DNA from: Lucinisca nassula
Lineage: Eukaryota; Mollusca; Bivalvia; Lucinida; Lucinidae
DNA: 64,000 nucleotides
Reading direction: 5' to 3'
NCBI GenBank assembly: GCA_963580285.1
Contig: OY757026.1
Location: forward strand, 45,067,431-45,131,430
Below the pieces are notes generated by a model, which did not search any database, was not told the origin of the DNA, and worked only from the letters and a program-made list of their open reading frames with translations. A program made the position numbers and the translations under genes. Shown piece after piece: positions 10,202 through 20,770 of this stretch (positions within the stretch are counted from its first letter, which is position 1; every line of letters starts with the position of its first letter).

Positions 10202-10503
10202 TTGTTTGTTTGATTTGAGGTTTAACATCCCCGTCAACACTGTAAAGGTCGTTTTGGAGACATTCCTTCCAATTTTGTAGGACTTTTACCCGACATTGAG
10301 ATGAAATGACATCTCCAGCCATGTCGCCAAATGAAATCAATAGGGTTTATAAGCATGGGCGGTCCGACTCCCACTTCTTTGCCTGGACAAGCTTAGATCC
10401 TCTAATTGGTTTACCAGTACTCGTGTGCAGGTCGTGTCAGCTCTGCATGGAAACATCATGTAGCCCATCTATTTCTTCAAGCCCCGATGGGCGGGGGCCC
10501 TTG
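10202..10503 (-). repeat. SINE family A, nearly full length
   Basis: TTTGATTTGAGGTTTAACAT at the left, GACATTGAGATGAAATGACA, TATAAGCATGGGCGGTCC, then CTTCAAGCCCCGATGGGCGG at the right. Confidence 0.85.
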
Positions 10504-10578
10504 ACTGACAATAAAGAATAGAAGAAAGATCAATAGCTTTTGAATAGTTTAGGTGTTAACCTTAATATATTTTAACAG

Positions 10579-10672
10579 CCAGAAAAGTGACATAGAAGAT
10601 GGTGATGACACAGGCTTCTTTGGACATTCGCAATTCAAGTACTTTGATAGAAGTGAAATTCCTATATATTAA
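10579..10672 (+). CDS. Candidate 3'-terminal exon of an unknown host gene
   Basis: The acceptor TTAATATATTTTAACAG ends at 10578. With one base completing a codon, a 30-codon frame runs to TAA at 10670-10672. The peptide has an acidic stretch (DIEDGDDTG), then FFGHSQFKYFDRSEIPIY and the stop. The composition looks like real coding sequence rather than a shadow of a repeat, and it overlaps no repeat family seen here. I do not recognise the protein and found no upstream exon in frame, so the gene is unidentified and the exon is a prediction. Confidence 0.35.
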
Positions 10673-10905
10673 GACCACCTTTGGGACTCATTAAGACTAC
10701 TTTTGAACAGTCCAAAAAATGCTACATCTATCATGAAAACATGCCTAATAAATTTTGACCTGCTTTTAACCCAGGCTACTTTTGAACAGTCCCAACAATG
10801 CTGTCTATCATGAAAGCATGCCTAATATATTGGCCTGCTTTAAACCCTACTTTAATGGGGTGAACAAGAGTACATATAAATATTATTTTTCTTACATATT
10901 AACTG
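10673..10905. other. Unassigned, short internal duplication
   Basis: ACTTTTGAACAGTCC(C/A)A(A/C)AA with ATCATGAAA(A/G)CATGCCTAA occurs twice (about 10701 and 10787), a small local duplication. Could be the 3' UTR of the exon before it. Confidence 0.35.
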
Positions 10906-10911
10906 CTCAAA

Positions 10912-10985
10912 AACAATGATTGTGGGTACTCGTTACAACTGCCTGGTCGAGGCGGTTCTAACCAGCACCCACAGTCTGTTTTGTG
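10912..10985. repeat. Clamp-hairpin of the CACGAAAACACGCC MITE family
   Basis: GATTGTGGGTACTCGTTACA and the matching GGTTCTAACCAGCACCCACA form the family's central hairpin. The flanking MITE ends are missing or decayed. Confidence 0.6.
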
Positions 10986-11019
10986 GAGAAATAAAAAAAC
11001 TAGAATCACGCAGTCGATG

Positions 11020-11882
11020 GCACGCCATCGCATATCCCCATGCTTTTTCAAAGATACGCCACTATATAAGTTCTCAGTTGCAACTCCCACCCAATCTTAA
11101 GATCAAAATTCCGAAAGTGTCATGCACTCCTCAGACCAAAGACCTATCAGTTCCCAAAGTTTCAGGTTTCTATCTGAAACGGCGTAGGAGGAGTTATCCA
11201 GTAATCGTTAAAAAGGGGGTTATGGGGGTAAAAATCCAAGATTTTGACCTCTGGTGACCTCAAACCTGACCCTAGGGGTCAAACTTTGATTGTTATGTAT
11301 TCTACTCATTATGCCGTTCGATTTGATATGTCACACGACCAGGTTCTGAAAACTTTGATTTTTTACCCCCGGGCACCCCAGCCCCTGGCCTGGTCCTTAG
11401 GGGTAGGATCAAAATTCCGAAAGTGTCTAGCACTCCTCAGACCAAAGACCTATCAGTTCCCAAAGTTTCATGTTTCTATCTGAAACGGCGTAGGAGGAGT
11501 TATCCGGTAATCGTTAAAAAGGGGGTTATTGGGGTGAAATTCACGTTTTTGACCTCTGGTGACCTCAAACCTGACCCTAGGGGTCAAATTTTGATTGTTA
11601 TGTATTCTACTCATTATGCCGTTCGATTTGATATGTCACACGACCAGGTTGTGAAAACTTTGATTTTTTACCCCCGGGCACCCCACGCCCTGGCCTGGCC
11701 CCTAGGGGTAGGATCAAAATTCTGAAAGTGTCGTGCACTCCTCAGACCAAAGACCTATCAGTTCCCAATGTTTTAAGTTTCTAGCTGTAAAAGTGTAGGA
11801 GGAGTTGTCCGGTAAGACGGACGTTCGGACGACAGAGACAATTACAATATCCCCACTTTTTCTTCGAAAAGCGTGGGGATAA
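11020..11882. mobile_element. Interspersed element with 305-bp tandem repeats and end hairpin
   Basis: The repeat anchor GATCAAAATTC falls at 11101, 11407 and 11712 (spacing 306 and 305), giving about 2.3 units. The right end is a hairpin, ATCCCCACTTTTTCTTCGAA with its partner to 11881, and a related TATCCCCATGCTTTTTC begins near 11034. Open frames of about 80-110 codons cross the repeats and are by-products. The plan is like the element at 1564-3632, but the sequence differs. Confidence 0.6.
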
Positions 11883-13484
11883 AAATATCACATTTTTTTA
11901 TTTGAAAATTTCCATTCTTGGTGAAAAAAAAATTATATATTTGAAAAGGCATATTTTTCATAATGTTACATAATAGGACACAGGCTGTAGAAAGTACGTG
12001 GTGAAAATTGAAGCCTTTTAAATAGGTGTTTAAAAGAAGAATAAGTTACGATTTAAGCATGTCTGAATAGTTCGATTTCAATGTAATAGACAAATATGGA
12101 ACAATTTTTATGCCCTACCACAAAAAGTGACAGGGTATGATGTTTACCCTTTTTTGGACAGAAATGGCTTGTCAGCACCATGAACGAATTGTTGAAAATT
12201 GCTCAAATTTGTACATTATGCCACAGCAACTTACCAAAGATTTTAGTAGATATTGGTGACCTTGGCCTTATTTTCAAGATCACAGGTGCCTGAAAACCAT
12301 CAATTTTGGCTTGTCTGCACCCTATGTTAACAAATTCATTAAGTCTGCTCAAACTTGGTGCAACATGTTAATGCAACCTACCAAAGATTTGATTAGATCT
12401 TGTTGACCTTGAACTTGTTAATGGCTCAAGGGCACTGCATTGGGAAAGTGTAAAAAATCTGCTTTGAAACCGAAATGACCAGGCCTTTTATTTTCTGTGT
12501 AGCATTGCTCCAATCATATTTGTGTGGTCAAACATTGCCCTGCTTTAGGGGGTCACTTAAAATTTTCTTGCTGAATACGAGAAGGCCCGCTCTTTTGGTA
12601 TTCATGCATAGTTTTGATGATCTAGACCTCTACCAATATTGATCAAATTTAAGCCCTGGGGCAAAAATGAACCTTCCACAGGAGTCTTTTGTTTAGAATA
12701 GACCATAGCTTTGATATTTGGTAAGCATCAAATGGAACTCTACCACACTGTTCAAATTCTGACACTTCGGTAAAAATGACTCACTCCAAGGTTCACATAT
12801 TGTTCACTGATTAATTTAGAGAGAAAAAAAAAGATAAAATATTGTTTTATCACATGTCATCGTTGATAAGCCGTGGATAACGTCGATGAATAAAAATCAT
12901 GGAAATATTGTCAAATTTAAAGGCGATAAAATCCAATTTAAAGTGGTCGTATGATAAACAGGATCTTACACTTGTGGTCATTTCATATGAAATGATGACC
13001 ACTCATGTAAGATCCCCTAATTATGAAACATAAAACACGAGCTGCTTGTCATTTACCACATTGGTACTCTATGTAGGATCATCCTGTCAGTCGTCCGAAC
13101 AACAATCTTGAAGCAGTCCGCTTGGGTTCAATTCATTACTAAGGATTCAGGATTGGCCATCTAGGACCATCAGTGTCCTTGTTGCAACTGTAAACTTGTA
13201 AAGTTCTTAAATAAAATATGTGGACAGTCTTAGCCTAATGTTATGCTGTTTTGAATTTGAAAGTTAATAAACTTCTTTGTATCATCACTACTTGTACATG
13301 TATCTTTTAATACTTTTGCATCAGTGGGGACTGAATGAATTTCTCCCGAAAAAGGGTACCCTTCAGGAGCAAGGAATACTCTGCAGAACTAATAAGAATG
13401 GGGTGTGTAAGTTTTCTGGGCCAGACTTCATGTAAACTACGTTGCTACGGGGTGCGGTTTTACTATTTAATACAATTTCAAGAT
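11883..13484. other. Unassigned; two short hairpins
   Basis: ATGCCCTACCAC...GTGACAGGGTAT (12110-12140) is a small hairpin of the kind found at the ends of repeat elements. GGATCTTACACTTGTGGTCA...TGACCACTCATGTAAGATCC (12961-13013) is a near-perfect foldback that resembles the outer arms of the foldback at 36160. No gene seen. Confidence 0.4.
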
Positions 13485-14005
13485 GTCTATAATTTTGTTA
13501 TAGATATCTATAAATCAAATTATAGATATCTATAAATCAAATTATAGATATCTATACTTAACATTATTGATATCTATAATTACCAATATTTTTGATATCA
13601 TAAAATGTAATCAGTCATATGTTATATATGTTTCTTTATATTTTAATTCCTTAGCATATAAAGATATCTAAAAATCCAATTATAGGTATCTAATAATATT
13701 GATATCGTATGTTTTTATTATAGATATCTAAAAATCAATTTATAGATATCTAAAAATCTAAATATAGATATCCATAAATCAAAATACAGAAATCTATAGT
13801 AGAATTATAGAAATCTATAATTAACATTATTGGTATCTATAATTATCAGTACTTTTGATATCATAAAATGTAATCAATGATATGTATTATATATTTCTTG
13901 ATATCTATAAATTTGTTTTATGATAAGTACTATTCCTTTGCATATATAGATATCTAAAAATCAGTATTTGATATCTATATATCAAATAATAGATATGCAT
14001 AAAGG
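13485..14005. repeat. A+T-rich satellite of TATAGATATCTATAAATC-type units
   Basis: The palindrome AGATATCT, flanked by ATAAATC/AAAAATC, recurs about every 20 bases in two clusters separated by a less regular stretch. Most units are self-complementary, so the strand is undefined. Confidence 0.8.
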
Positions 14006-14878
14006 AAACAGGATTCTGATACAGTCCCTTATCTCAGAATTATGTGCCCTTAAAAGAGAATCGTGTTGGCCATATGTTTAGCATTGGAGGTTAAAATAGT
14101 ACTGTTCATGTCTCAGCAAATTCTCCAAGGAAGCAGGATGCTGATCCAGCCCTTATTGCAGAATTATGTCCCCTTGAATGACATTTAGGTCATCAGATCA
14201 GAATTGTTACTGGTAATACGCCAAATGACATTCATTCAACAGGACCTGTAATGTGGGAGGTTAGTCCCTAGCTCTAACCAAAGAGGTAGATTTAGCTACA
14301 TAACCATCAGCACCTTCAGCTGTCGAAATAATCGAATCAGGAAGGGCATTCCAATCTCTATGCATGTATGTGCAGCATAGAAGGTTAACTAGGACTGTTC
14401 GTGTCTCTGCAACTTCTCCTACAGTATTTTATGCCGGATATTGAAACTAACAACACAGTTCAGACACTGAACATGTGCATAAGAGAAATGTTTAACTACA
14501 GAATTATGATCCAGCATATTATCACAGGTTAAATAGTACTTTTTGTTTGTCCGCAACTCCTGTAGTATTTGGCGCTGGACATTGATACATTTTAGACATG
14601 CGTTTATGATGTGCATTCAGGAACCAGAATTTTGACCCAGCCCCTTATTGTAGAATAATGTCCTCTGGAACGATGTATACATTTTGGCCATGTGTTTCTT
14701 GGACAATATTCAGTTTCTAGAATTTCTGCATGACTACTGCATATGCCAAACAAATTACTCATCTAGTGAGGCATATAACAGGGACACTCGTCACCTTAAG
14801 TGATTGTCTAGTTGATTGCACCAAGCGTGTACAATGCGGTGTCGCAAAGAAGGCAATGCCTTAATTTCATTTAAGAGT
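14006..14878. repeat. Decayed long-period repeat
   Basis: The motif set CAGGAT(T/G)CTGAT(A/C)CAG, CTTAT..CAGAATTATGT and TTGGCCATATGTTT recurs at about 14009, 14130 and 14620 in different states of decay. No open frame of note. Confidence 0.45.
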
Positions 14879-15032
14879 ATAAGAATCTTATATGGGTGAG
14901 AGGGGTGAATGGAAAAATCCGTCCCAAGGGTCACTGTCCGGCATCACGAGGCTTGCCGAGTGATGTCGGACAGTGGTCCCGAGGGACGGAGTTTTCTATC
15001 CATCCCTCACACCCATATAGGATTCTTTTTCT
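14879..15032. repeat. Foldback element, about 154 bp
   Basis: The left arm begins AAGAATCTTATATGGGTGAG and carries GTCACTGTCCGGCATCAC. The right arm carries GTGATGTCGGACAGTGGTCC, ending in CACCCATATAGGATTCTT. The arms are about 70 bp with a few mismatches. The following bases (15033-15230) hold TGACGTCA-type motifs often found beside it, but no gene. Confidence 0.7.
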
Positions 15033-15232
15033 TGCATAACTTCCATTTCTCAGCGCGGATTTTTAATGCTGCAGTCACTTCGGTTACCGACGTCCGCCAT
15101 ATTGGGATGACACTAAATAAATGTTTAGTGACGTCACAGCGTGATATGACGTCAAACTTAACGACGGCGCATATGAGGTGGTATTCAACCAATGCATTTA
15201 TCAAACACGCGAGAATATTCGATTTTGGGTAA

Positions 15233-15569
15233 GAACACCAGGGTTAGAATAGAATTTCTATCCCAAGCTAAAACTATGGATTTCCTTATCTGGTGTGCAA
15301 GAACATAGCATCTTCCACTTGATATCTTGGGACGTGTCCAGTACCAGTTTTAGGGATGTTCAGATTGTATTTCTCTTTTAATATTTTACAAAAACTCCAA
15401 AATTGTACGCAAACAATGTAGATTCAAGTCTGATCGGTGTGCGGCGTCTGTCTGTGTCTACACATTTTGTAAATGTCCTTTTTTATTTTGATGCTAGGGT
15501 TTACGTATTGTATGTTATGGGGGCACTTTCTGTTATGATTGTTTTCTGAAGAAAAATATTGCTTGTTTA
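15233..15569. other. Unassigned sequence
   Basis: Only a short hairpin, GGGTTAGAATAGAATTTCTA TCCC (15241-15264), stands out. No gene seen. Confidence 0.35.
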
Positions 15570-15843
15570 TTACGAAAACACACCCGTGCATCATAGTGCA
15601 TTTTGTTCATCCCCAAAACGGTCAATTTTCTGAAGAAAATTTCTGATATTTTTCTTAGTTATACTCAAAACATGGGTTGTGGGTACTCGTTTGAACCGCC
15701 TCATTGAGGCTGTTCTAACGAGTACCCACAACCAATGTCTAGGAGCACAAATAAGGAAAATAATATATACCCTCGTAAACCCCAGTTTCTCTATATAAAG
15801 TGGGGTGTAAAGGGTGTTTATTTCACGGACTTGTTCACGTGAT
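15570..15843 (+). mobile_element. MITE, CACGAAAACACGCC family (variant ends)
   Basis: Starts TACGAAAACACACCCG and ends GACTTGTTCACGTGATG. It has the central hairpin GTGGGTACTCGTTTGAACCG...GAGTACCCAC, then CCCCAGTTTCTCTATATAAA and GTGGGGT. This is the intact reference for the variant split at 1345-3676. Confidence 0.75.
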
Positions 15844-15935
15844 GAGGAGCAATATTAAATATTTTCAATATTAAATAAAAGATAGCAAACAATGTTTGAA
15901 CCTGATTTCAACATAAAATCTAATTTTAATTGCAG

Positions 15936-16066
15936 CATCTGTTCTTAAAGGGTCTAAATTAGTCGCACAAACTGGTGGATATAAATGGTATGTTAAGTCT
16001 GGTGGAGTAGATCAGGCTGTTAAGGACTTTCATGCGTTGAACCCCGCAAAGACAAGAGGGTTTCAG
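15936..16066 (+). CDS. Candidate internal exon of an unknown host gene
   Basis: 131 bases bounded by a strong acceptor (TAATTTTAATTGCAG, ending 15935) and a strong donor (CAGGTAAGAAG, from 16067). One frame is open throughout: two bases complete a codon, then 43 codons ending exactly at the donor (phase 0). The peptide is rich in K, G and V and includes KLVAQTGGYKWYVKSGG and DQAVKDFHALNPAKTRGFQ. It shares nothing with the repeats here, and the codon use looks coding. I do not recognise the family, and neighbouring exons are not visible in the repeat-filled flanks. Confidence 0.5.
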
Positions 16067-16236
16067 GTAAGAAGGCACTTTAGGAAAATTGATATTGAGG
16101 ATCCTCCTTATAACGACAAAAACTTTACTGTTATAAAGAATTTGCCGCTATAGCGAATTTGCCACTATAAAGAATCCCAATAGCGAGTAGTAAAACCGTA
16201 ATAAAGGGCCTCCCCCCCCCCAACCCCAAATAAATA

Positions 16237-16578
16237 CAGTAGAACTTCGATGGCTCGAACTCGGCTCGTTTCCCATGGCTGGGTCGAACTCGTACTTGAG
16301 CTCCTTGGGACATCCTCAAGATAATAAATGGTTGGGGATGATTAAGGAGATTTTAGTCTTTGATCTGACAAATGTGTGTTGTGTGTACTTATTAGAATCG
16401 CCTCGGTGAGGCGATTCTAATGACTACACACAGCAAACATTTTCATTATCTAACATCGAAAGATGTTTAAAAGTATCTCGTTATGCCTCTTGGCAGTGAC
16501 CTTCAGTGGCTCGAACTACCGCTGTCTCGAATAAAATTTCATGGTCCCAAAGGGATTCGAGCCATCGAAGTTCAACTG
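16237..16578. mobile_element. pogo/Tigger-like MITE (342 bp)
   Basis: The terminal inverted repeats CAGTAGAACTTCGATGGCTC and GAGCCATCGAAGTTCAACTG are nearly identical over more than 20 bases and flanked by TA on both sides (16235-16236, 16579-16580), the Tc1/mariner target signature. At 16373-16447 it carries a hairpin (GTGTGTACTTATTAGAATCG...) related to the centre of the other MITE family. Confidence 0.85.
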
Positions 16579-16743
16579 TAAATCAATAAATCAATAAATG
16601 TGTAAATAAGAAATAAAATTAAATAAAAGCTGTGGACATTTGTCTAATTTTAGTAACAAATTCATTATTCTTCATAATCGTCACTAACCCCACCCATATT
16701 GAGCTCTGGATATGTTCCTGCCGGTATATCAAATGACGGTTTT

Positions 16744-17804
16744 TTGTTAGATTTGAGGTTTAACGTCCCAGTCAACGCTGCATATGTCATTTTGGAGGCG
16801 TTGCTTACAATTTGGTGGGACTTTTACCCGACATTGAGATGAAAAGACGTCTCAAGCCCTGTCGCCCAATGAAACAAATACGGTCTAAAGTCAGTCATGT
16901 TACTGACTTCAACACTCGTGATAGATTGTTAGCTGACTGCTAAACTTCTTAATCAGGGTTATCGGTATCATAAACTGCGCAAAGCCTGTTCAAAATTTTA
17001 TAGACGTCATTCCGATTTAATTTCAAAATACAATGTTGGACTTAAATCACTTCTGCAACAAGGTCTATCGGAACCCGAATTTTACGGTGACTTAGTATAT
17101 AAATTCAGAAAAAAAAATATAATTGCAATGACTTCAGCACCAAATTTCGTAAAATCATTCTTCGATATAAAAAGATTGGGTACACCGTATATGTTATACG
17201 GCAGACTGCATGCATGAAAGTTAAGCCAGTCACGGTTGACAACTTTGTTTCACGCTTTAATTGCACGCCGGTCGGTCAGGCCTCAGAGTCAGCTGTTGGT
17301 TTTCTTTTGCTCCAGCATTTCAGATGTTTCTTGCTGTCGAGTCCTCACCGTTGTTTCATCTCTGTCGTTGTTTCATTTTTGTGTTCGCGGAGATGTTGCA
17401 CTGATGAGTTAGGAGACGTTCATGCGGACTGAACAGATTATTTGTCTAAATCGCGACGGAAGTAAGGACGAGGGTTGCAGCTGCGTTATATCGATTTAAG
17501 CCCCCCCCCCCACCCCCCACCACCACCAATGGAATTCGTTTGACTGACCGCTCCAAGGCGGTTCTTCTGTCGCGGTTTATTTTGTTATGGATTGTCGCTT
17601 ATATTATTTTGTTTTGGATAGCCAATTGGGCATTTTGTGGAAAAGTAACTGTCCTTTTGGCTTTCCGCTATTGATGTTTCCATTACGGTCTAGTTATTTC
17701 GCGTTTGAGTTTCTTTCTCTTTGGTGTCACTGATGGGAGTTGTGGGTTAATGTTATCGATTCCTGACCATTGCTATTACTCCTATTATATAAGCATGGAC
17801 GGTC
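16744..17804 (-). repeat. SINE family A split by a Naiad fragment
   Basis: The tail part is 16744-16888 (TTAGATTTGAGGTTTAACGT to CCAATGAAACAAATACGGT). The next SINE module, TATAAGCATGGACGGTC, resumes at 17788. The 0.9 kb between them is a 5'-truncated Naiad. Confidence 0.8.
16890..17786 (+). mobile_element. Old 5'-truncated Naiad (PLE) fragment
   Basis: Starts at AGTCATGTTACTGACTTCAA, matching 57350 of the array, and runs through the last third of the RT frame into the 3' UTR. It has several indels, an added C/CCA-rich run at about 17499-17527, and stops at the shared 3' end. Compared with the array copies it is clearly diverged, so it is an old insertion. Confidence 0.85.
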
Positions 17805-17805
17805 A

Positions 17806-18062
17806 ACCAAAAATATATTAAAAGAAAAAAAAATGAAAAGTTTCAGATAAAAATTATGCTATTCTTCATATATCTACTCAAAACATAGATTGTTGGTATT
17901 CGTTAGACCGCCACATCGAGGCGGTTCTTACGAATACCCACAATCTTTATTTTAGAGCAGATAAATAAGGTTTACCCCTCTAAACCCCTCTAAGCCCCAG
18001 CTTTACTATATAAAAGTGGGGTTCAAGGGGGTCAAAAGTATATAGGCGTGTTTTCGTGATGG
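17806..18062 (+). mobile_element. MITE, CACGAAAACACGCC family, left end lost
   Basis: Has the central hairpin (GTTGGTATTCGTTAGACCGC ... GCGGTTCTTACGAATACCCA), CTTTACTATATAAAAGTGGG and the right end TATAGGCGTGTTTTCGTGAT. Confidence 0.75.
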
Positions 18063-18117
18063 ACACGCTGAACAAGTGACATGCTTCTGAAAAGTTCAAA
18101 CAAACCGTAATTTTGCC

Positions 18118-18248
18118 AACATTTGGCGGCTGGGCTTTAGATGTCATTTCATTTCAGTGTCGGGTAAAAGTCCTACAAAATTGGAAGCAACGTCTCCAAA
18201 ATGACCAAAATGACGGGGACGTTAAACCCCAATTCAAACAAACAGTTT
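18118..18248 (+). repeat. SINE family A, tail half
   Basis: GATGTCATTTCATTTCAGTG, AATTGGAAGCAACGTCTCCA, then ACGGGGACGTTAAACCCCAA and TTCAAACAAAC. The head is missing. Confidence 0.8.
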
Positions 18249-18249
18249 T

Positions 18250-18323
18250 TCATCTTAAAATTTTCATTTTTTTCGGCGATAAAGGTTACAATGTATTTCT
18301 ATAGGCGTGTTTTCGTGATGATA
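18250..18323 (-). mobile_element. MITE end fragment, CACGAAAACACGCC family
   Basis: The reverse of the left end of the family: CATCTTAAAATTTTCATTTT, then TTACAATGTATTTCTATAGG and CGTGTTTTCGTGAT. Confidence 0.65.
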
Positions 18324-19890
18324 CCGAATATTAACCGCTTGTAGCGATATAAGCCTTTATGAATGCCAAATGTAGTTATGTTATGGTCCTTGAATTCTCT
18401 GACAGTTCAATCTGATGATAAGACCACTTTAATTCAAGTTTGCTAAATACACAGCTTTGGTTCAGATCCTGCAACATTTCAACAATCGTCGGAATCGGAT
18501 ACCTCTCGCGCCTCCATCACGAAAACACACCTATTCAAAGATATTGGAAATATTTTACCACCAAAAATGACATTTTTTCGATAAGAATTCTACAATTTGA
18601 ATATTTTCTGCTAAAAACATAGATTGTGTGTACTCGTTTGAACCGCCTCGCCGAGACGGTTCTTACGAGTACCCACAAGCAATGTTTTTGAGCAGAAATA
18701 AGAAAAATAACGTATACCCCTGTAAACCCCAGTTTTGCTATATAAAAGTGGGGTTGAAGGGGGTCAAAATTATAAAGGCGTGTTCGCTTGATGCTCACTG
18801 CTTCATTTGCTCGTTTCTTGACCACATGGAGCCGGATATCAGAATTCCCCTTTGGAACGCATAAGACTGGACTGACCCAATCGCATGGACCACTCACTTT
18901 CTCTTTTATGTCGAGCGACTCGGGTTCATCGAATTTCTTGCTCAATTTGTCCCGAAGATGTTATGGATCACGTCAGCCACATTTGCTGTAAAAGTCCCGG
19001 CAACTGGTAATGGGTCTGTTGATTCATACGCAAATAATGTGTAAGTCACCTTTGATGACCGGCAGTTGATCCTTTTTTCCACTGACTGCGTGCTACCACA
19101 TTACACGTAGCCCCTGAGTCAACAATAATTGGCATCTCAATCCCTCCAACAGAAACTTGAATTGTTTCGTCTGTATCAGATAAATCAGTCACATTGCTTA
19201 TAATGAAAGCATACAATTATTGGTCGCCTTTTTTGAGACTCGATAACTTGCCTCCTTTTGGAACTTTGACCCGGTTTACTATTTCTTTGGATTTTTGTTT
19301 TGCGCCGTTTTTCGAACTGATCCAAATTTCCACATTTCATGCATTTTACCCCTTCGCGGGGCACTTGGGGTCCTTTGATTTATGCCCTTTATAGCCACTG
19401 CTGTACCAGACATTGGTCTGTGGGGTTTTGTCCCTTTCTGCAGTCGGGCTCCAGCATTTGATGTGACCCAGCTGACCTGTTCCGTTCTAACTCCTGATCC
19501 CTCTATAAACCATGCATGGGTTTCTGAGTCTTTAAACGCCCTTGCTGTTTCCCGCAACTGATCCAATGTCAGATTTCTCCCCTTTTCAAGCAACTTTTGT
19601 CTAAGCTGGTGGGGAGTGCACTTTTTAATCACCTGATATCTTATTTAGTTTTGCTTTTTGGGCCCGAACACGCATTTTTCAGCATTCCTTTTCAATCGCG
19701 TATTGAATTGTTCAACAGTTTTATTCCCCCCCCCCCCACCCCCAAAGCCCCCCACCCCCACCCGATTCATTGATCGAAATACGTGTCTTTCATAGGGTAC
19801 ATTGGAGAAGGGGCTGAAGTAATGTTCAAGAGTATTTTTAGCTTTCTCGTAATCGTCGTTTCCCTCTCTCGGTCAGAGTGAAGAAAAAGA
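18324..19890 (-). pseudogene. Ty3/gypsy gag-protease-RT relic
   Basis: Read on the minus strand. Gag (about 19890 to 19280) has a decayed NVPYERHVFR-type block, TVEQFNTRLKRNAEKCVFG, IKKCTPHQLRQKLLEKG and a broken CCHC region. Protease (about 19170-19080) has IIVDSGATCNVV, the aspartic protease DSGAT motif. The RT start (18945-18795) has CDWVSPVLCVPKGNSDIRL and ends at RANEAV. RT continues beyond a MITE (18523-18794) at 18522-18324, with a block like SKLELKWSYHQIEL, where the usual catalytic-motif D reads E. Several frameshifts and stops; no LTRs seen. The domain order fits gypsy. The element is dead and truncated at both ends. Confidence 0.85.
18523..18794 (+). mobile_element. MITE, CACGAAAACACGCC family, complete (inside gypsy RT)
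   Basis: Starts ATCACGAAAACACACCTATT and ends AAGGCGTGTTCGCTTGATG. The centre is GTGTGTACTCGTTTGAACCG...CGGTTCTTACGAGTACCCAC. The gypsy RT reading frame continues on both sides, so this is a clean insertion into a coding relic. Confidence 0.85.
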
Positions 19891-19919
19891 CCTGAAGAGT
19901 GCAATTTTGCTTGAAATTT

Positions 19920-20042
19920 GAGCCGGGGTACAGCATTTCCTACAATTTACATGTGCGCCCAGCGAAGTCTCAAATCAGACTGCGCATCCCTGATTGTTCG
20001 TTGGACGCACATATAAATTGTATGAAATGCTGTTCCCCGGCT
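19920..20042. repeat. Palindromic element, compact copy
   Basis: The arms GAGCCGGGGTACAGCATTTC and GAAATGCTGTTCCCCGGCTC stand at the ends, with further pairing of CAATTTACATGTGCG with CGCACATATAAATTG inside. ATTT flanks both sides, a possible 4-bp target duplication. Confidence 0.75.
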
Positions 20043-20192
20043 CATTTGCAATCAAATAAAGTTCTAAAGAACGTATCCAACGCGCCGAAATTCCTGTGGT
20101 TTCACTTCAGTCAAATGGCCAAATAGACGAAACATCGGTAGCCACAGCCATGTCCAGCAATACTTCAGGTTCTTAACTAAACTCGTATTGCC

Positions 20193-20435
20193 GGCCTCGA
20201 TTGCTCAGTCGGATGCGCGTCTGACTGATGATCAGGAAGATGCGGGTTCGATACTTGCCGGGGTCGGCTGCTGATTCAAGAAGGGCAGTTGTCGGTTTCT
20301 GACGAAAGAATGTACTCTGTACTGGTTAACCGCTTACGCTGCCCAGGAAAAGTGTGAAAGGTAAACGGACCGGCTCAAAAATAACCTAAATAGTGTTGAC
20401 TGGGCCGTTAACCCCCAATTCAAACAAATAACTGA
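20193..20435 (+). repeat. tRNA-derived SINE, second head type (best copy)
   Basis: The A box is in ATTGCTCAGTCGGATG and the B box in GGGTTCGATACTTGCC, both close to tRNA consensus. The body has GGGCAGTTGTCGGTTTCTGA and TGGTTAACCGCTTACGC. The tail is TAGTGTTGACTGGGCCGTTA then CCCCCAATTCAAACAAA. Confidence 0.85.
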
Positions 20436-20497
20436 ACTCGTCGCCACATTATATGGGCCCCGTCAAGCGATTTTGATACTCATCGCCAATGCGAGCA

Positions 20498-20557
20498 GCG
20501 AAGGTTCAGACGAGCCTGCACATCCGCGCAGTCTCGCCAGAACCTTCGCTGCTCGCT
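20498..20557. repeat. Perfect-arm hairpin
   Basis: GCGAGCAGCGAAGGTTC and GAACCTTCGCTGCTCGC are perfect 17-bp arms around a 26-base loop. No further copy was noticed in the window. Confidence 0.8.
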
Positions 20558-20770
20558 CATACAAGCAGTGAATCAAGAGGAACCTTCAGACAGAAAGCCA
20601 TATCCCTGTCCCCTCTGAATGGCTGGGCATGCGTAGTTAAAATTTGTCATGACGGAATGCTCGAAGACACAAATTCGCTTGGCGGGGCTCAATTATTGTC
20701 CGTCACTTCGTACTGAACCAGATTCAGTGAAGATTTAACACAGCATATTAATCAACACCATTGAAGATCA

